The notes beneath the pieces are model-generated. The model was not told where the DNA came from. It did not search any database and saw only the letters and a list, made by a program, of their open reading frames with translations. The translations under genes were made by a program, and so were the position numbers. Below are positions 35,914 through 43,904 of a stretch of DNA of 64,000 nt, piece by piece (position 1 is the first letter of the stretch; each line of letters opens with the position of its first letter). Location of the stretch: assembly GCF_008329645.1 (NCBI RefSeq), contig NZ_CP043474.1, positions 4,278,001-4,342,000 on the forward strand, read 5' to 3'. The DNA comes from Mycolicibacterium grossiae (GTDB taxonomy: Bacteria; Actinomycetota; Actinomycetes; Mycobacteriales; Mycobacteriaceae).

Positions 35914-36030
35914 CTACAGCCGGACGATGCCCTCGAAACGGGGACTGTCGAAGTACTCCTGCACCGCGGCGACCTGCCGGTCGAACGGGGTCTGGGCGGC
36001 TGCGCTGGCGGCGTCGGCGTCGAGTGCCAT
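35914..36030 (-). pseudogene. aceA: detached N-terminal segment of isocitrate lyase 2, ending in premature TAG
   Basis: ATG 36030 with AGGA 5 nt upstream opens MALDADAASAAAQTPFDRQ and continues to GIVRL, then TAG at codon 39, followed in the same frame by SARQVVEQRGTIPSDY and the rest of ICL2. In remembered M. tuberculosis ICL2 the position is Tyr (RLYTARQVVEQRG), so TAC to TAG by one base explains it. This is either a real nonsense mutation, a sequencing error, or a readthrough site. The reading frame is otherwise unbroken from 36030 to 33736. Confidence 0.85.
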
Positions 36031-36075
36031 GGGTTCCTGCTCCTCGTTGAGCGTGCGTCCGGCGATGGGAATTCG

Positions 36076-36081
36076 AGTCTA
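36076..36081 (-). promoter_or_regulatory. candidate -10 box of aceA
   Basis: Minus-strand TAGACT lies about 45 nt upstream of ATG 36030, leaving a leader of roughly 40 nt with its own ribosome site. No convincing -35 is visible in the GC-rich stretch behind it. Confidence 0.4.
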
Positions 36082-36159
36082 TCGCCGCCGCGCCGCCCCA
36101 AACCGGAACGCCCATTTTCGCCGAAAGGGAACCGGCGGCGAGGGGACGGGGGGACGGGG

Positions 36160-36387
36160 TCAGACCGTCCAGCCGGTGGCGGCGGGCCAGCGGTCGACCT
36201 CGCGGTCGCCGGCGCGCAGCGTCACCCACGCGTAGCCGTGCTCGGCGGCGGTCGCCACGGTGTCGGTGTAGACGCGGCGCGCCTCGGCCTCGTCGCTGCG
36301 GGCGAGCACCTCTTCGGCCGCACCGTCGGCCGGGTCACCCGGGTTGTGCGCCGTGGCGGCGACCACCTGCCAGTCCGATTCACTCAT
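36160..36387 (-). CDS. small conserved hypothetical protein
   Basis: A 75-residue protein starting MSESDWQVVAATAHNPGD and ending WVTLRAGDREVDRWPAATGWTV. It has an acidic helical middle (AAEEVLARSDEAEARRVYTDTVATAAEHGY). No signal peptide, membrane segment or known motif. ATG 36387 is chosen because the upstream extension (MSASGVGSAGVG) is low-complexity. It diverges from the 36482 gene and lies upstream of aceA in the same direction. Family not recognised. Confidence 0.6.
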   Translation of the reverse strand: MSESDWQVVAATAHNPGDPADGAAEEVLARSDEAEARRVYTDTVATAAEHGYAWVTLRAGDREVDRWPAATGWTV

Positions 36388-36469
36388 GCCCGACGGCGTA
36401 CCCACCTGCCGCGACCCGACACCCGCCGACCCGACACCCGAGGCCGACATCCGGGAAGTGGCGGCGTCC

Positions 36470-36475
36470 TACACT
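36470..36475 (+). promoter_or_regulatory. leaderless -10 box of the 36482 gene
   Basis: TACACT lies exactly 6 nt before GTG 36482, with no Shine-Dalgarno. Confidence 0.55.
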
Positions 36476-36481
36476 CGCCCG

Positions 36482-36778
36482 GTGGCCGAACCGGAGCGCA
36501 CCGCGGACGGGCATTACGTCGTCATCCACGGGCGCAAGTGGCGCGCCACCGATCCCGACGTCCCGCCCGACCGCCGTACCGAACTGGTGCGGATCCTCAT
36601 GGCGTGGCGACGCGAGGTGAAGCGCACCAAGGGCACCGACGGCGAGGCGGCCGCGCGCGCCGGCGTCAACGCCGCCAAGGTCGCGCTCGGCGAGCGCGGC
36701 ACCCCACCGTGGTGGGAGCAGAGCGCCGACGAGCGACGCGCCCGGTGGGAGACGCTCGTCGACGAGCCCCCGTCCTGA
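36482..36778 (+). CDS. small basic conserved hypothetical protein
   Basis: A 98-residue protein beginning with GTG (leaderless). YVVIHGRKWRATDPDVPPDRRTELVRILMAWRREVKRTKG is the conserved part, and the C-terminus reads ERGTPPWWEQSADERRARWETL. Similar short proteins occur widely in bacteria with no assigned function. Charged, probably helical, cytoplasmic. A longer frame upstream overlaps the divergent gene and is rejected because of the promoter position. Confidence 0.72.
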   Translation: MAEPERTADGHYVVIHGRKWRATDPDVPPDRRTELVRILMAWRREVKRTKGTDGEAAARAGVNAAKVALGERGTPPWWEQSADERRARWETLVDEPPS

Positions 36779-36820
36779 GACCGGCGTTTCGAAACGCCTC
36801 GCGAGTGGAAACGACACGAC

Positions 36821-37387
36821 ATGCCCGTACGCCCGTCCCCGCGTCCCCTCCGACTGTGCGCAACCGTGGCGGTGCTCGCCACCGGACTGACCGGGTGCGC
36901 AGCCATCGAGAACGACAGGACCGAGCAGCCGGAGGCCACCACCAAGAGTTCGGTCGCCGCGCCGCGCACCGACGCCACCACCACGCCGAACCCGATCCCG
37001 GCGACCGACGCGAAGCCGTCGGTCGGCGACGTCTCCCTGGCCAGCGACGACCGCGGCGACCTCGGCGCCATCCTGGTCGACGGCACCGGCCGCACCGTGT
37101 ATGCGTTCTCCCGCGATCCCGACGGTCAACCCACCTGCTATGACGCCTGCGCCGCCACGTGGCTGCCGGTGCTGGCGACCGGCGATCCCGCCGGCGGCAT
37201 CGGCATCGACGTGGCCGCCGCCCGGACCGTGGCGCGCCGCGACGGTGGGCAGCAGGTGACCTACCGCGGGCACCCGCTGTACCACTACGCCGGCGACGCG
37301 ACCGACCGCGACGCCAAGGGCCAGGGCCTCGACCTGTTCGGCGGCGAATGGCACGTCCTCACCAAGGACGGCCAGGTACTCGGCTGA
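36821..37387 (+). CDS. secreted-repeat lipoprotein (COG4315-type)
   Basis: A 188-residue lipoprotein. The signal peptide ends in lipobox LTGC (Cys26), then a Thr/Pro-rich linker of about 40 residues, then two copies of the 'lipoprotein with Yx(FWY)xxD' motif: GRTVYAFSRDPDGQPTCYDACAATWLPVLA and GHPLYHYAGDATDRDAKGQGL. It is probably anchored in the outer leaflet of the plasma membrane; function unknown. It converges on jetC with a 3-nt gap. Confidence 0.85.
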   Translation: MPVRPSPRPLRLCATVAVLATGLTGCAAIENDRTEQPEATTKSSVAAPRTDATTTPNPIPATDAKPSVGDVSLASDDRGDLGAILVDGTGRTVYAFSRDPDGQPTCYDACAATWLPVLATGDPAGGIGIDVAAARTVARRDGGQQVTYRGHPLYHYAGDATDRDAKGQGLDLFGGEWHVLTKDGQVLG

Positions 37388-37390
37388 CGG

Positions 37391-40300
37391 TCAGACGCCG
37401 GCGGGCACCCGGTCACGGTCGGCGGACCGGAGTTCCTGACGCAGCGCGGTGAAGTCGGAGATCGTCTTCGTCACCACCGTGGCGACCGGCCGCGCGTCGC
37501 GTCCGGTCGCCTCCCGCTTCGACACCATGACGACGCTGTCGATGTAGGGCTGGATGGTGGTGGCGTTCTGCACCGTCGCCACGATCACCAGCTGGAAGCC
37601 GAACTTCCGGAACGCCTGCAGCGCCTGCTGCGCGAACTGCGGATCGGACTTGGAGAACGCCTCGTCGAGCATCAGCTGCGCGAACACCGGCGTGTTGTCC
37701 GGAACGCCTCCGGCGGCGCTGGGCGCGGCCAGGTTGAAGCTCAGCGCGCCGGCGAGACAGAACGCCATCAACTTCTCCTGCTCGCCGCCGGAGTTGTCGC
37801 CGGCATTGCTGTGCGTGCGGATCAGCTCACTGCTCGCGACGTCCCATTCGGCGCAGTCGAACGTGAACCGGTTCCGCACGTCCAGTGCGTCGCGCGTCCA
37901 GGCCCGGTCCTCGGGTGCCGTGGACGCCAGCCGGTTGCGCAGCCGCAGGATGTCGGCGTACTGGTCGAGGATCGCCTGCTTGTCCCCGAGGCCCACCTCG
38001 GCGATCCGCCGCGAGATGGCCCGCACGACGTCGGTGAACTCGGCGACCGCGGTCAGACTCCGCTGGGTCGCGCGCAGCGTCAGTCGGGTGCCGCGGTTGA
38101 ACTCCACCGACCCGAGTCCGGTGTTCACCCGGTCGATCTGCTCGCTGATCCGCCGTGCCTCCTGGTCGGCGATGCGGTGCAGCGTCAGGATCGCGTCCGG
38201 TGCCTGCTCGGTCACCAGCCGCATCATCCGCTCGTAGGCGTCCGGCAGCTCGCGTTCGTCGATGTGGCGGCACAGGGCGACGTAGTCGTGCACCCGCTCG
38301 TCGAAGACGTCGCTGTCGTTGGGGATGGCGTCGGGGAACGCCGTGTCGAAGGTGTTGAGGATGCGGGCCAGCTCGTCGTAGGACCGCCTGCGGTTCTCCC
38401 GGAGTTGTTCGCGCTCACGGCGAATGGCCGCGAACACCGCATCGCGGTGCGGTTCCGGGTTGAGCAGCTCCAGGGTCACCGGTACCTGGCCGGCGTACCG
38501 GTCGAGCAGTTCGGTCAGCGGCTCGGACACGAACGCCGGTGCGAGGCGCTCCTGCAGTTCGAGCAGCCGGGTGCGGCGACCGTCGAGGTCGTCGCGGCGG
38601 GTCTGCGTCGCACCGCGGCGCGTCATCAGCGCCTGGATCTCCTCCCACACCCGGTCGGCCCGCGCGGTGAGCGCCTCGATGTCCGGGTGGTCGGCGAGCA
38701 GCAGTTCGAACTGCTCGCGCAGCCGGTCGGCATGGCCGTCGGCGGTGTCGGCGTCGACGTGGTTCCACTGCGGGAACTGGTCGCAGATCGCCTTGCACGC
38801 CGTCGCGCGGTCGCGCATCCGCTGCCGCTGCGCGGCGATGTCGTCGGCGGCGCGGCGGGCGGCCTGGTAGGCCTCCTCGGCGGCGGCCAGATCGACGGTC
38901 AGCGCGTCGATCTTGGCCCGCACGTCGCCCTGGTAGATGTAGTCGGACTGCCGCAGCGCCCGGCGGTCGTCCTTCACCGCGAGCCGGTCGGAGTCCTTGA
39001 ACAGCCCGGTGTCGGTGACGGCCCGCCGGAACCGGGCGAACACCTCCGGGGTGTCGACGCACACGTGGTCGCCCGCCGCGGCGACGAGGTCGGCGGCCTC
39101 GGCCGCGCATACGTGCGTCGGGTCGACGACGAAGAGCTTGCCCGCCAACGTGTTCGGCTCCGCCTCGACCGGCGTGGCGCCGACCAGCTTGGCCCGCACG
39201 TGGTGCAGCTGCAGCCGGCCGCGCATGTCGGTTTCGTTGACGAAGCGGAGCACGGCGGCGTGGTGCCGGTCGGGCACCAGCAGGCGTAGACCGACGCCGC
39301 GCAGCACCTTCTCCACCGCGATGCGCCACCGGCTCTGGTCGGGCCGCAGGTCCATCAGCTCGGCGACGTAGGGCAGGTCGGCGGGGTCGATGCCGATTGC
39401 CGCGCAGATCATGTCGCGCATCGCGATCGCCGACTCGGGCAGCGCGGAACCGACGTGTTCGACGCGGCGCAGTTCCTTGGCGGCATCGTCGCGGGCGATG
39501 CGGGCCACCTTCTGGGCGTACTCGGCGTCGGTGGAGGCTTCCCGACCGCGGTCGAGGGTGGCCAGTAATTCGGTGATCTGCGCGGTCAGGTCCTCGCGCA
39601 GATTCCAGAACTCGTCGGCCGTCTCGGGCACGTCGAGGTCCAGGGCGGCGAGCATGGCCTCGTAGGCGGCGCGGCGGCGGGTGACCTCCTCGGCCTCCGC
39701 CTCCGCGGCGGCGACCTGGGACTGCAGCGGCCCGATGCTGGCACTCGATCCGCTGATCTGGGCGTTGAGCGAATCACCCTCGGCCTTGGCCAGATTGAGC
39801 TGGCGCGTGACGTCCTCGTACTCGTTGCCGAGCTGGTCGATGGTCGTGTCGAGCGCGGCGATCTGCGCCGGGCACTGCGCGAGGCGGACGTGGTCGGTCC
39901 AGGCGCGCACCATCGGCTGGTCGACGAGGTCGATGATGCCGAGGTCGGAGGACTCCAGTGCGTAGCGCTGCTGAATCGCCTCGATGTCGCCGAGGATCTT
40001 GCGCTTGCGCTGCGCAACGGCCAGCAGCTCGCGGGCGTCGACCAGGGGATCGATCTGCTTGAGCGCCTCCGGCAGTCGCGCGACGCTGTCGGGTTCGTCG
40101 AGCATGAACTCGCGGACGAACTGCTCGAGCCCACCGACGCTCTTGAGCGACTTCGCCTTGCCGAGCAGCTGCTGGGCGGCGTCGGAGGCGCGGATGCCGA
40201 TCGTGGCGTACAGCTGGGCGAGGTACTGCGACTCCACCTTGGTCGAGAACCGCCAGTCGTCGGTCTTGAACACCCCGGCGTCGAAACGGCCTGCCGCCCA

Positions 40301-40771
40301 ACGGTTGCAGACGTCCTCGATGTCGCGGTCGCCGTCGGCGAGGACGAAGCGGCTCGACGAGTCCGACCGCGACTCGCCGGTGAGCCACTTGAGCACCAGA
40401 CCGGTGACGGTGCGGCCGCCGGTGCTGGCGTAGGTGACCGCGATGGCCGACCACGCCGTCCCGTCGCCGCGCAGGTACATCACCCGGCTGGTGCCCCCGT
40501 CGCTGCGCTGGCCCCAGGCGCCGCGGACGTACTTGTCGACGGTGCGCCGTCCGGCGCTCGACCCGGCGGCCGTGTTGTCGCCGGAGGCGTTGAAGTTGCG
40601 CCGGTTGAACGGCAGGAAGCCCAGGGAGATGGCGTCCAGCAGTGAGGACTTGCCGCTTCCGGACGCGCCGGCGATCAGCGCGCCGCCGGCGCTGAACGGG
40701 ATGGAGTGGTAGCCGTCGAAGACGCCCCAGTTGATCACCTGCAGCCGCGACAGGTGGAACTGCTCAGTCAT
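37391..40771 (-). CDS. jetC: JetC/MksB-type SMC-like ATPase
   Basis: A 1126-residue SMC/RecF-like ATPase. Walker A AGASGSGKSSLLDAIS is near the N-terminus after LQVINWGVFDGYHSIPF, two long coiled-coil arms run through about 270-480 and 640-780, the ABC signature is DNSGGEQEKLMAFCLAGAL, and Walker B is FAQLMLDEAFSKSD. This is the motor of Wadjet/MksBEF systems, which extrude DNA and restrict plasmids. ATG 40771 (AAGGAG 6 nt upstream) overlaps jetB by 8 nt. The JetD nuclease normally encoded next is not found; a convergent lipoprotein gene follows instead. Confidence 0.9.
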   Translation of the reverse strand: MTEQFHLSRLQVINWGVFDGYHSIPFSAGGALIAGASGSGKSSLLDAISLGFLPFNRRNFNASGDNTAAGSSAGRRTVDKYVRGAWGQRSDGGTSRVMYLRGDGTAWSAIAVTYASTGGRTVTGLVLKWLTGESRSDSSSRFVLADGDRDIEDVCNRWAAGRFDAGVFKTDDWRFSTKVESQYLAQLYATIGIRASDAAQQLLGKAKSLKSVGGLEQFVREFMLDEPDSVARLPEALKQIDPLVDARELLAVAQRKRKILGDIEAIQQRYALESSDLGIIDLVDQPMVRAWTDHVRLAQCPAQIAALDTTIDQLGNEYEDVTRQLNLAKAEGDSLNAQISGSSASIGPLQSQVAAAEAEAEEVTRRRAAYEAMLAALDLDVPETADEFWNLREDLTAQITELLATLDRGREASTDAEYAQKVARIARDDAAKELRRVEHVGSALPESAIAMRDMICAAIGIDPADLPYVAELMDLRPDQSRWRIAVEKVLRGVGLRLLVPDRHHAAVLRFVNETDMRGRLQLHHVRAKLVGATPVEAEPNTLAGKLFVVDPTHVCAAEAADLVAAAGDHVCVDTPEVFARFRRAVTDTGLFKDSDRLAVKDDRRALRQSDYIYQGDVRAKIDALTVDLAAAEEAYQAARRAADDIAAQRQRMRDRATACKAICDQFPQWNHVDADTADGHADRLREQFELLLADHPDIEALTARADRVWEEIQALMTRRGATQTRRDDLDGRRTRLLELQERLAPAFVSEPLTELLDRYAGQVPVTLELLNPEPHRDAVFAAIRREREQLRENRRRSYDELARILNTFDTAFPDAIPNDSDVFDERVHDYVALCRHIDERELPDAYERMMRLVTEQAPDAILTLHRIADQEARRISEQIDRVNTGLGSVEFNRGTRLTLRATQRSLTAVAEFTDVVRAISRRIAEVGLGDKQAILDQYADILRLRNRLASTAPEDRAWTRDALDVRNRFTFDCAEWDVASSELIRTHSNAGDNSGGEQEKLMAFCLAGALSFNLAAPSAAGGVPDNTPVFAQLMLDEAFSKSDPQFAQQALQAFRKFGFQLVIVATVQNATTIQPYIDSVVMVSKREATGRDARPVATVVTKTISDFTALRQELRSADRDRVPAGV

Positions 40772-41486
40772 CGCGATCTCCTTCCTCGTCGTGGTCGCGC
40801 GGGGTCTGGCCGCCGCCACTCAGCAAGCTCTCGAACTGCTGCTGCAGCTCCGCGATCACCGACGCGGTCATCACCGCCGAGATCACGGGGCTGACGGTGT
40901 AGCTGTCCTCGTCGTCGCGACTGCGACGCAGGATCTCCAGCGACGTCAGCCGTGCGATGGCGCCGTCGATGCGCGCGGCGAAGGTGACCGCATCGCGGTC
41001 GACGTCGTTGAGCACCCCGGCGAACAGGCCGTGCACCTCCTCGCGGCTGATCAGCACGCTCTGTCCGCCGGACGCCCGCATCATCTGTGCGAGGTGCAGC
41101 GCCAGGATCGAGTCGTAGGTGCCCAGCGGTTCCCGGCGCAGCAGCTTCACACCGCGCGCGGATTCGTAGCGGGCCTGTTCGACGAAGGCGACGCCGCCGC
41201 CGTCGTAGCCGACCTCGACGACGCGCAGCAGCAGGTCGAGTTCGGACAGCCGCACGGTCAGCGGGGCGCGGTACTCGAGCACCCAGCCATAGAGGTCGCG
41301 GTCGCTCTCGGCGCTGATGTAGCGGCGGGTCAACAGGTGCTGCAGGGCCCAGCAGGCGCGGTCGGGCAACTCGCTGACGTCTCCCTCGAACCGCGGGCGG
41401 CGCTGATGCGGGGCGCGCGCGGTCTGGTCGACCTCGGGCAGCGAGGAGAAGTCGACGTCGCGGTCGGTCTGCGGATCGGCGGTCAC
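40764..41486 (-). CDS. jetB: JetB/MksE-like DUF4194 protein
   Basis: A 240-residue DUF4194 (KITE-like) protein, the MksE-type subunit that bridges the SMC ATPase and kleisin. LPDRACWALQHLLTRRYISAESDRDLYGWVLEYRAPLTVRLSELDLLLRVVEVGYDGGGVAFVEQA is a winged-helix region, and EEVHGLFAGVLNDVDRDAVTFAARIDGAIARLTSLEILRRS is the second. GTG 41486 overlaps the jetA stop by 4 nt (GTGA). It sits in the canonical A-B-C order. Confidence 0.87.
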   Translation of the reverse strand: MTADPQTDRDVDFSSLPEVDQTARAPHQRRPRFEGDVSELPDRACWALQHLLTRRYISAESDRDLYGWVLEYRAPLTVRLSELDLLLRVVEVGYDGGGVAFVEQARYESARGVKLLRREPLGTYDSILALHLAQMMRASGGQSVLISREEVHGLFAGVLNDVDRDAVTFAARIDGAIARLTSLEILRRSRDDEDSYTVSPVISAVMTASVIAELQQQFESLLSGGGQTPRDHDEEGDRDD

Positions 41487-43024
41487 GAGGCGGCGCTCAG
41501 CACGGTCGAGACGGGTTCGGTGAACACGAGTCGGGGGACCTCCATCGCACGGTCGCGGCCGTCGAGGGAGCGGAAGCGCACCGTCACCGGCTCCGGCGTC
41601 CGGTCGGCGTGCGGCTGCTTCAGCGCCCAGGACCACAGCACGATGACGTGGCCGAGGTAGGCGCCCTGCCCCTCGGCGGCGAGCATGTCCACCGCGTCGG
41701 GCAGCGCAAGCGGCCCGCGGGCGATGGCGTCGTTGATCATGTCGGACATCGCGGGTGCGTCGACCTGGGTGGTCAGCGCCGCGAAGCTCGTCAGGTCCAC
41801 CTCGCCCTGGGCTGCGGCGGCCGGACGCGGGTGGGACAGGTCGCCGATGCGGAAGCTCAGCGCTCCCACGGAGCTGATCGCGTGCCGGGCGAGCGGCACT
41901 TCGACGTCGATCCGGGAGTCGATCAGCGACGTCTTCAACAGCGTCCGCGCCGCGCCGATCGCATCGTTCAGCTGGCGGGCGACGCCCCGGCTCTGCTCGA
42001 GCGTGCCGAATGCGGTGAACCGCTTGACGCGCTGCGCACAGCGCTGCTGGATGCGCTCCACCTCGTCGATCTGATGGCCGACGAGTTCGAAGAAGCCGGC
42101 CATGACGCGCCGCAGCGCGGGGTCCAGGGCGGGCAGTGCCCCGGCGACCGCGGCGACGTCGGCCTCGAAGTCGGCCCGCTGGTCGGGGTCGTTGATCATG
42201 CGCAGGAACGCCCGGTGGCTGTCGCGGCCCTGCGAGTCCCAGGCGGCCTGGTAGTCGGCGTACATCTGGCGCTGCCGGTCGCGGTACTCGACGTTGGTGT
42301 CGATCGGCTCGTCGAGCGCTGCGGTGGCCTGCTCGATCATCGTGCCGTACTGGCCGATGTCGGTGATGAGCCGTTCCATCTGCAGGGCAATGGCCCGCGC
42401 CTCGTCGTAGACGTCGGTCAGGTCGGTCTCACCCAGCCGGTGCCCGGCGTACGCGTCGTCGAGGGCGTCATCGGAGGCCCCATCGGAGGCGTCGTCACGG
42501 GCGTCCTCCTGGCGGGCGTCGAGCGCGTCGAGTTCGGCGCGCAGCGCGGCGATCTCGGCCTCGATTCCCGCGCGCACCCGGTCGGGATCGGAGCCGACGC
42601 GCAGGGCGACCTGCTTGAGCCGCGACGCGATGCCGGTGATGGACCCGCCGGTCGCGATGGTGTCCTGGCGCCGCATGCCGCGCACGAAGTCGAGCGCCCG
42701 GCGCGCGTCCTGGGTGAGGTAGCAGAGGTTGCGTTCGACGCCGGTGCGCTGGTCGGCGACGCGGTGCAGCCAGCCCTGGCTGGCCCACGACTTGATGAGC
42801 GCGAGGCCGGTCTGCCCGTCGGGGTGGCCGAGTTCGTCGAGGTCGCGCTCCAGCCACACGACGAGTTCGGTCTCGGGCACCACGCCGCCGCTGAGGTGAC
42901 GTTCCATCAGGGTCGCGATGACGCCCAAGTTCTGCGTCGACAGCAGGCGGATGGTCGGGGAGCCCTGGATCTCGCGGTTGCGGTCGAGCAGGTCGGCGGC
43001 CGCCGGGGTCACCTCGTCGTCCAC
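41483..43024 (-). CDS. jetA: JetA/MksF-like DUF3375 kleisin
   Basis: A 513-residue DUF3375 protein, the kleisin-type subunit of the Wadjet complex. Family-like stretches are NREIQGSPTIRLLSTQNLGVIATLMERHLSGG at the N-terminus, KSWASQGWLHRV, YLTQDARRALDFVRGM and EYRDRQRQMYADYQAAWDSQGRDSHRAF. An Asp/Ala-rich insert (ARQEDARDDASDGASDDALDDA, about residues 183-204) comes from a short DNA repeat and looks like a flexible linker. GTG 43024 has GAGGAG 4-5 nt upstream. First gene of the operon. Confidence 0.88.
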   Translation of the reverse strand: MDDEVTPAAADLLDRNREIQGSPTIRLLSTQNLGVIATLMERHLSGGVVPETELVVWLERDLDELGHPDGQTGLALIKSWASQGWLHRVADQRTGVERNLCYLTQDARRALDFVRGMRRQDTIATGGSITGIASRLKQVALRVGSDPDRVRAGIEAEIAALRAELDALDARQEDARDDASDGASDDALDDAYAGHRLGETDLTDVYDEARAIALQMERLITDIGQYGTMIEQATAALDEPIDTNVEYRDRQRQMYADYQAAWDSQGRDSHRAFLRMINDPDQRADFEADVAAVAGALPALDPALRRVMAGFFELVGHQIDEVERIQQRCAQRVKRFTAFGTLEQSRGVARQLNDAIGAARTLLKTSLIDSRIDVEVPLARHAISSVGALSFRIGDLSHPRPAAAAQGEVDLTSFAALTTQVDAPAMSDMINDAIARGPLALPDAVDMLAAEGQGAYLGHVIVLWSWALKQPHADRTPEPVTVRFRSLDGRDRAMEVPRLVFTEPVSTVLSAAS

Positions 43025-43074
43025 GCGTCTCCTCACTGCTGCACCGGGCACGGCACCGAGTGCCGGGCCGCCCC

Positions 43075-43080
43075 ACAGTA
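43075..43080 (-). promoter_or_regulatory. candidate -10 box of the jet operon
   Basis: Minus-strand TACTGT about 50 nt upstream of GTG 43024. The leader would carry the GAGGAG ribosome site. No clear -35 is seen. Confidence 0.3.
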
Positions 43081-43164
43081 GTCACGGCGGCCGCGAGCGC
43101 CCACCCGACACCCGGGGCTGAGACAACTGAGGCGGATGTGACGGACAGGTCCAGCGACGGCCGC

Positions 43165-43530
43165 TCAGCCCCGCCCGGCGCGCCAGGCGTCGAGGACGCG
43201 CCGGTCGCGCTTGGTGGGCCGGCCGGCGCCCCGGTCGCGGACGGCGATCGGCGCGTAAAGCAGCGGCGCACGCGGCGGTGAGTGGTCGCGGTAGCACGTC
43301 ACGGCGTCGGCGGCCCCCACACGCTTCTGGATCACCCGGACCACCTCGACGATGCGGGTCCGGTCGCCGAGCATCGCCGTCACCCGGTCACCCGGCGCCA
43401 CCGCCGTCGACGGCTTGGCCGGCCGGTCGTTGACGCGGACGTGACCGCCGCGGCACGCCGCCGCCGCGTCCGGCCGGGTCTTGGTCAGCCGGACGGACCA
43501 CAGCCACCGATCGAGGCGGGTCGTCTCCAT
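43165..43530 (-). CDS. S4 domain RNA-binding protein (Hsp15-like)
   Basis: A 121-residue S4-domain protein. METTRLDRWLWSVRLTKTRPDAAAACRGGHVRVNDRPAKPSTAVAPGDRVTAML is the whole S4 fold, and the basic C-terminal tail (GRPTKRDRRVLDAWRAGRG) matches heat-shock protein 15 relatives that bind stalled 50S subunits with peptidyl-tRNA. ATG 43530 is used; the few residues upstream (MMDG) could be included. It diverges from the arsR gene. Confidence 0.87.
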   Translation of the reverse strand: METTRLDRWLWSVRLTKTRPDAAAACRGGHVRVNDRPAKPSTAVAPGDRVTAMLGDRTRIVEVVRVIQKRVGAADAVTCYRDHSPPRAPLLYAPIAVRDRGAGRPTKRDRRVLDAWRAGRG

Positions 43531-43561
43531 GCCGTCCATCATGGCCCGTCACACCGACCCA

Positions 43562-43591
43562 TTGACATGCAAGTGGATACTTGCCTAACGT
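43562..43591 (+). promoter_or_regulatory. promoter with embedded palindromic operator of arsR-VOC operon
   Basis: A perfect -35 TTGACA (43562-43567) and -10 TAACGT (43586-43591) are separated by 18 nt. Within the spacer lies a perfect inverted repeat GCAAGT-GGAT-ACTTGC (43569-43584). GTG 43599 follows the -10 by 7 nt. A repressor bound there would block RNA polymerase, so autorepression by the ArsR is likely. Confidence 0.75.
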
Positions 43592-43598
43592 CACCGGC

Positions 43599-43904
43599 GT
43601 GGGAGACGTCTTCAAGGCCCTGGCCGATCCCACGCGCCGCACCATCCTCGACGAGCTGACCGCCCGCGACGGCCAGACACTCTTCGAGCTGTGTGGGCGC
43701 CTCACCACGAACCACGGCCTCGGTTCGTCGCGGCAAGCGATCTCGCAACACCTCGACGTGCTGGTCGCCGCCGGGCTGGTCGAGACCCGCCGCGAGGGCC
43801 GCTACAAGTTCCATCACGTCGACGTCACGCCGCTGCGGGACATCACTGCGCGCTGGCTGCCCACGGCCGCCTCGCACCCGGGCGGCACCGAGGAGGAGTC
43901 ATGA
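43599..43904 (+). CDS. ArsR family transcriptional repressor
   Basis: A 101-residue winged-helix protein. VFKALADPTRRTILDELTARDGQTLFELCGRL, then SSRQAISQHLDVLVAAGLVETRREGRYKFHHVDVTPL cover the DNA-binding domain and wing. It starts at GTG with no leader. Its ATGA stop overlap couples it to the VOC gene. The metal-site CxC is absent, so it likely senses an organic ligand or redox state, perhaps one handled by the VOC protein. Confidence 0.88.
   Translation: MGDVFKALADPTRRTILDELTARDGQTLFELCGRLTTNHGLGSSRQAISQHLDVLVAAGLVETRREGRYKFHHVDVTPLRDITARWLPTAASHPGGTEEES

Noticed and set aside
35914..35916. TAG in isocitrate lyase as a pyrrolysine codon
   Set aside because: No pyl genes or expected pyrrolysine site in this enzyme; ICL2 simply has Tyr here, so a point mutation is far simpler.
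33865..37143. 1092-codon plus-strand frame opposite isocitrate lyase
   Set aside because: Composition is that of an antisense shadow; the opposite strand codes ICL2 with all motifs.
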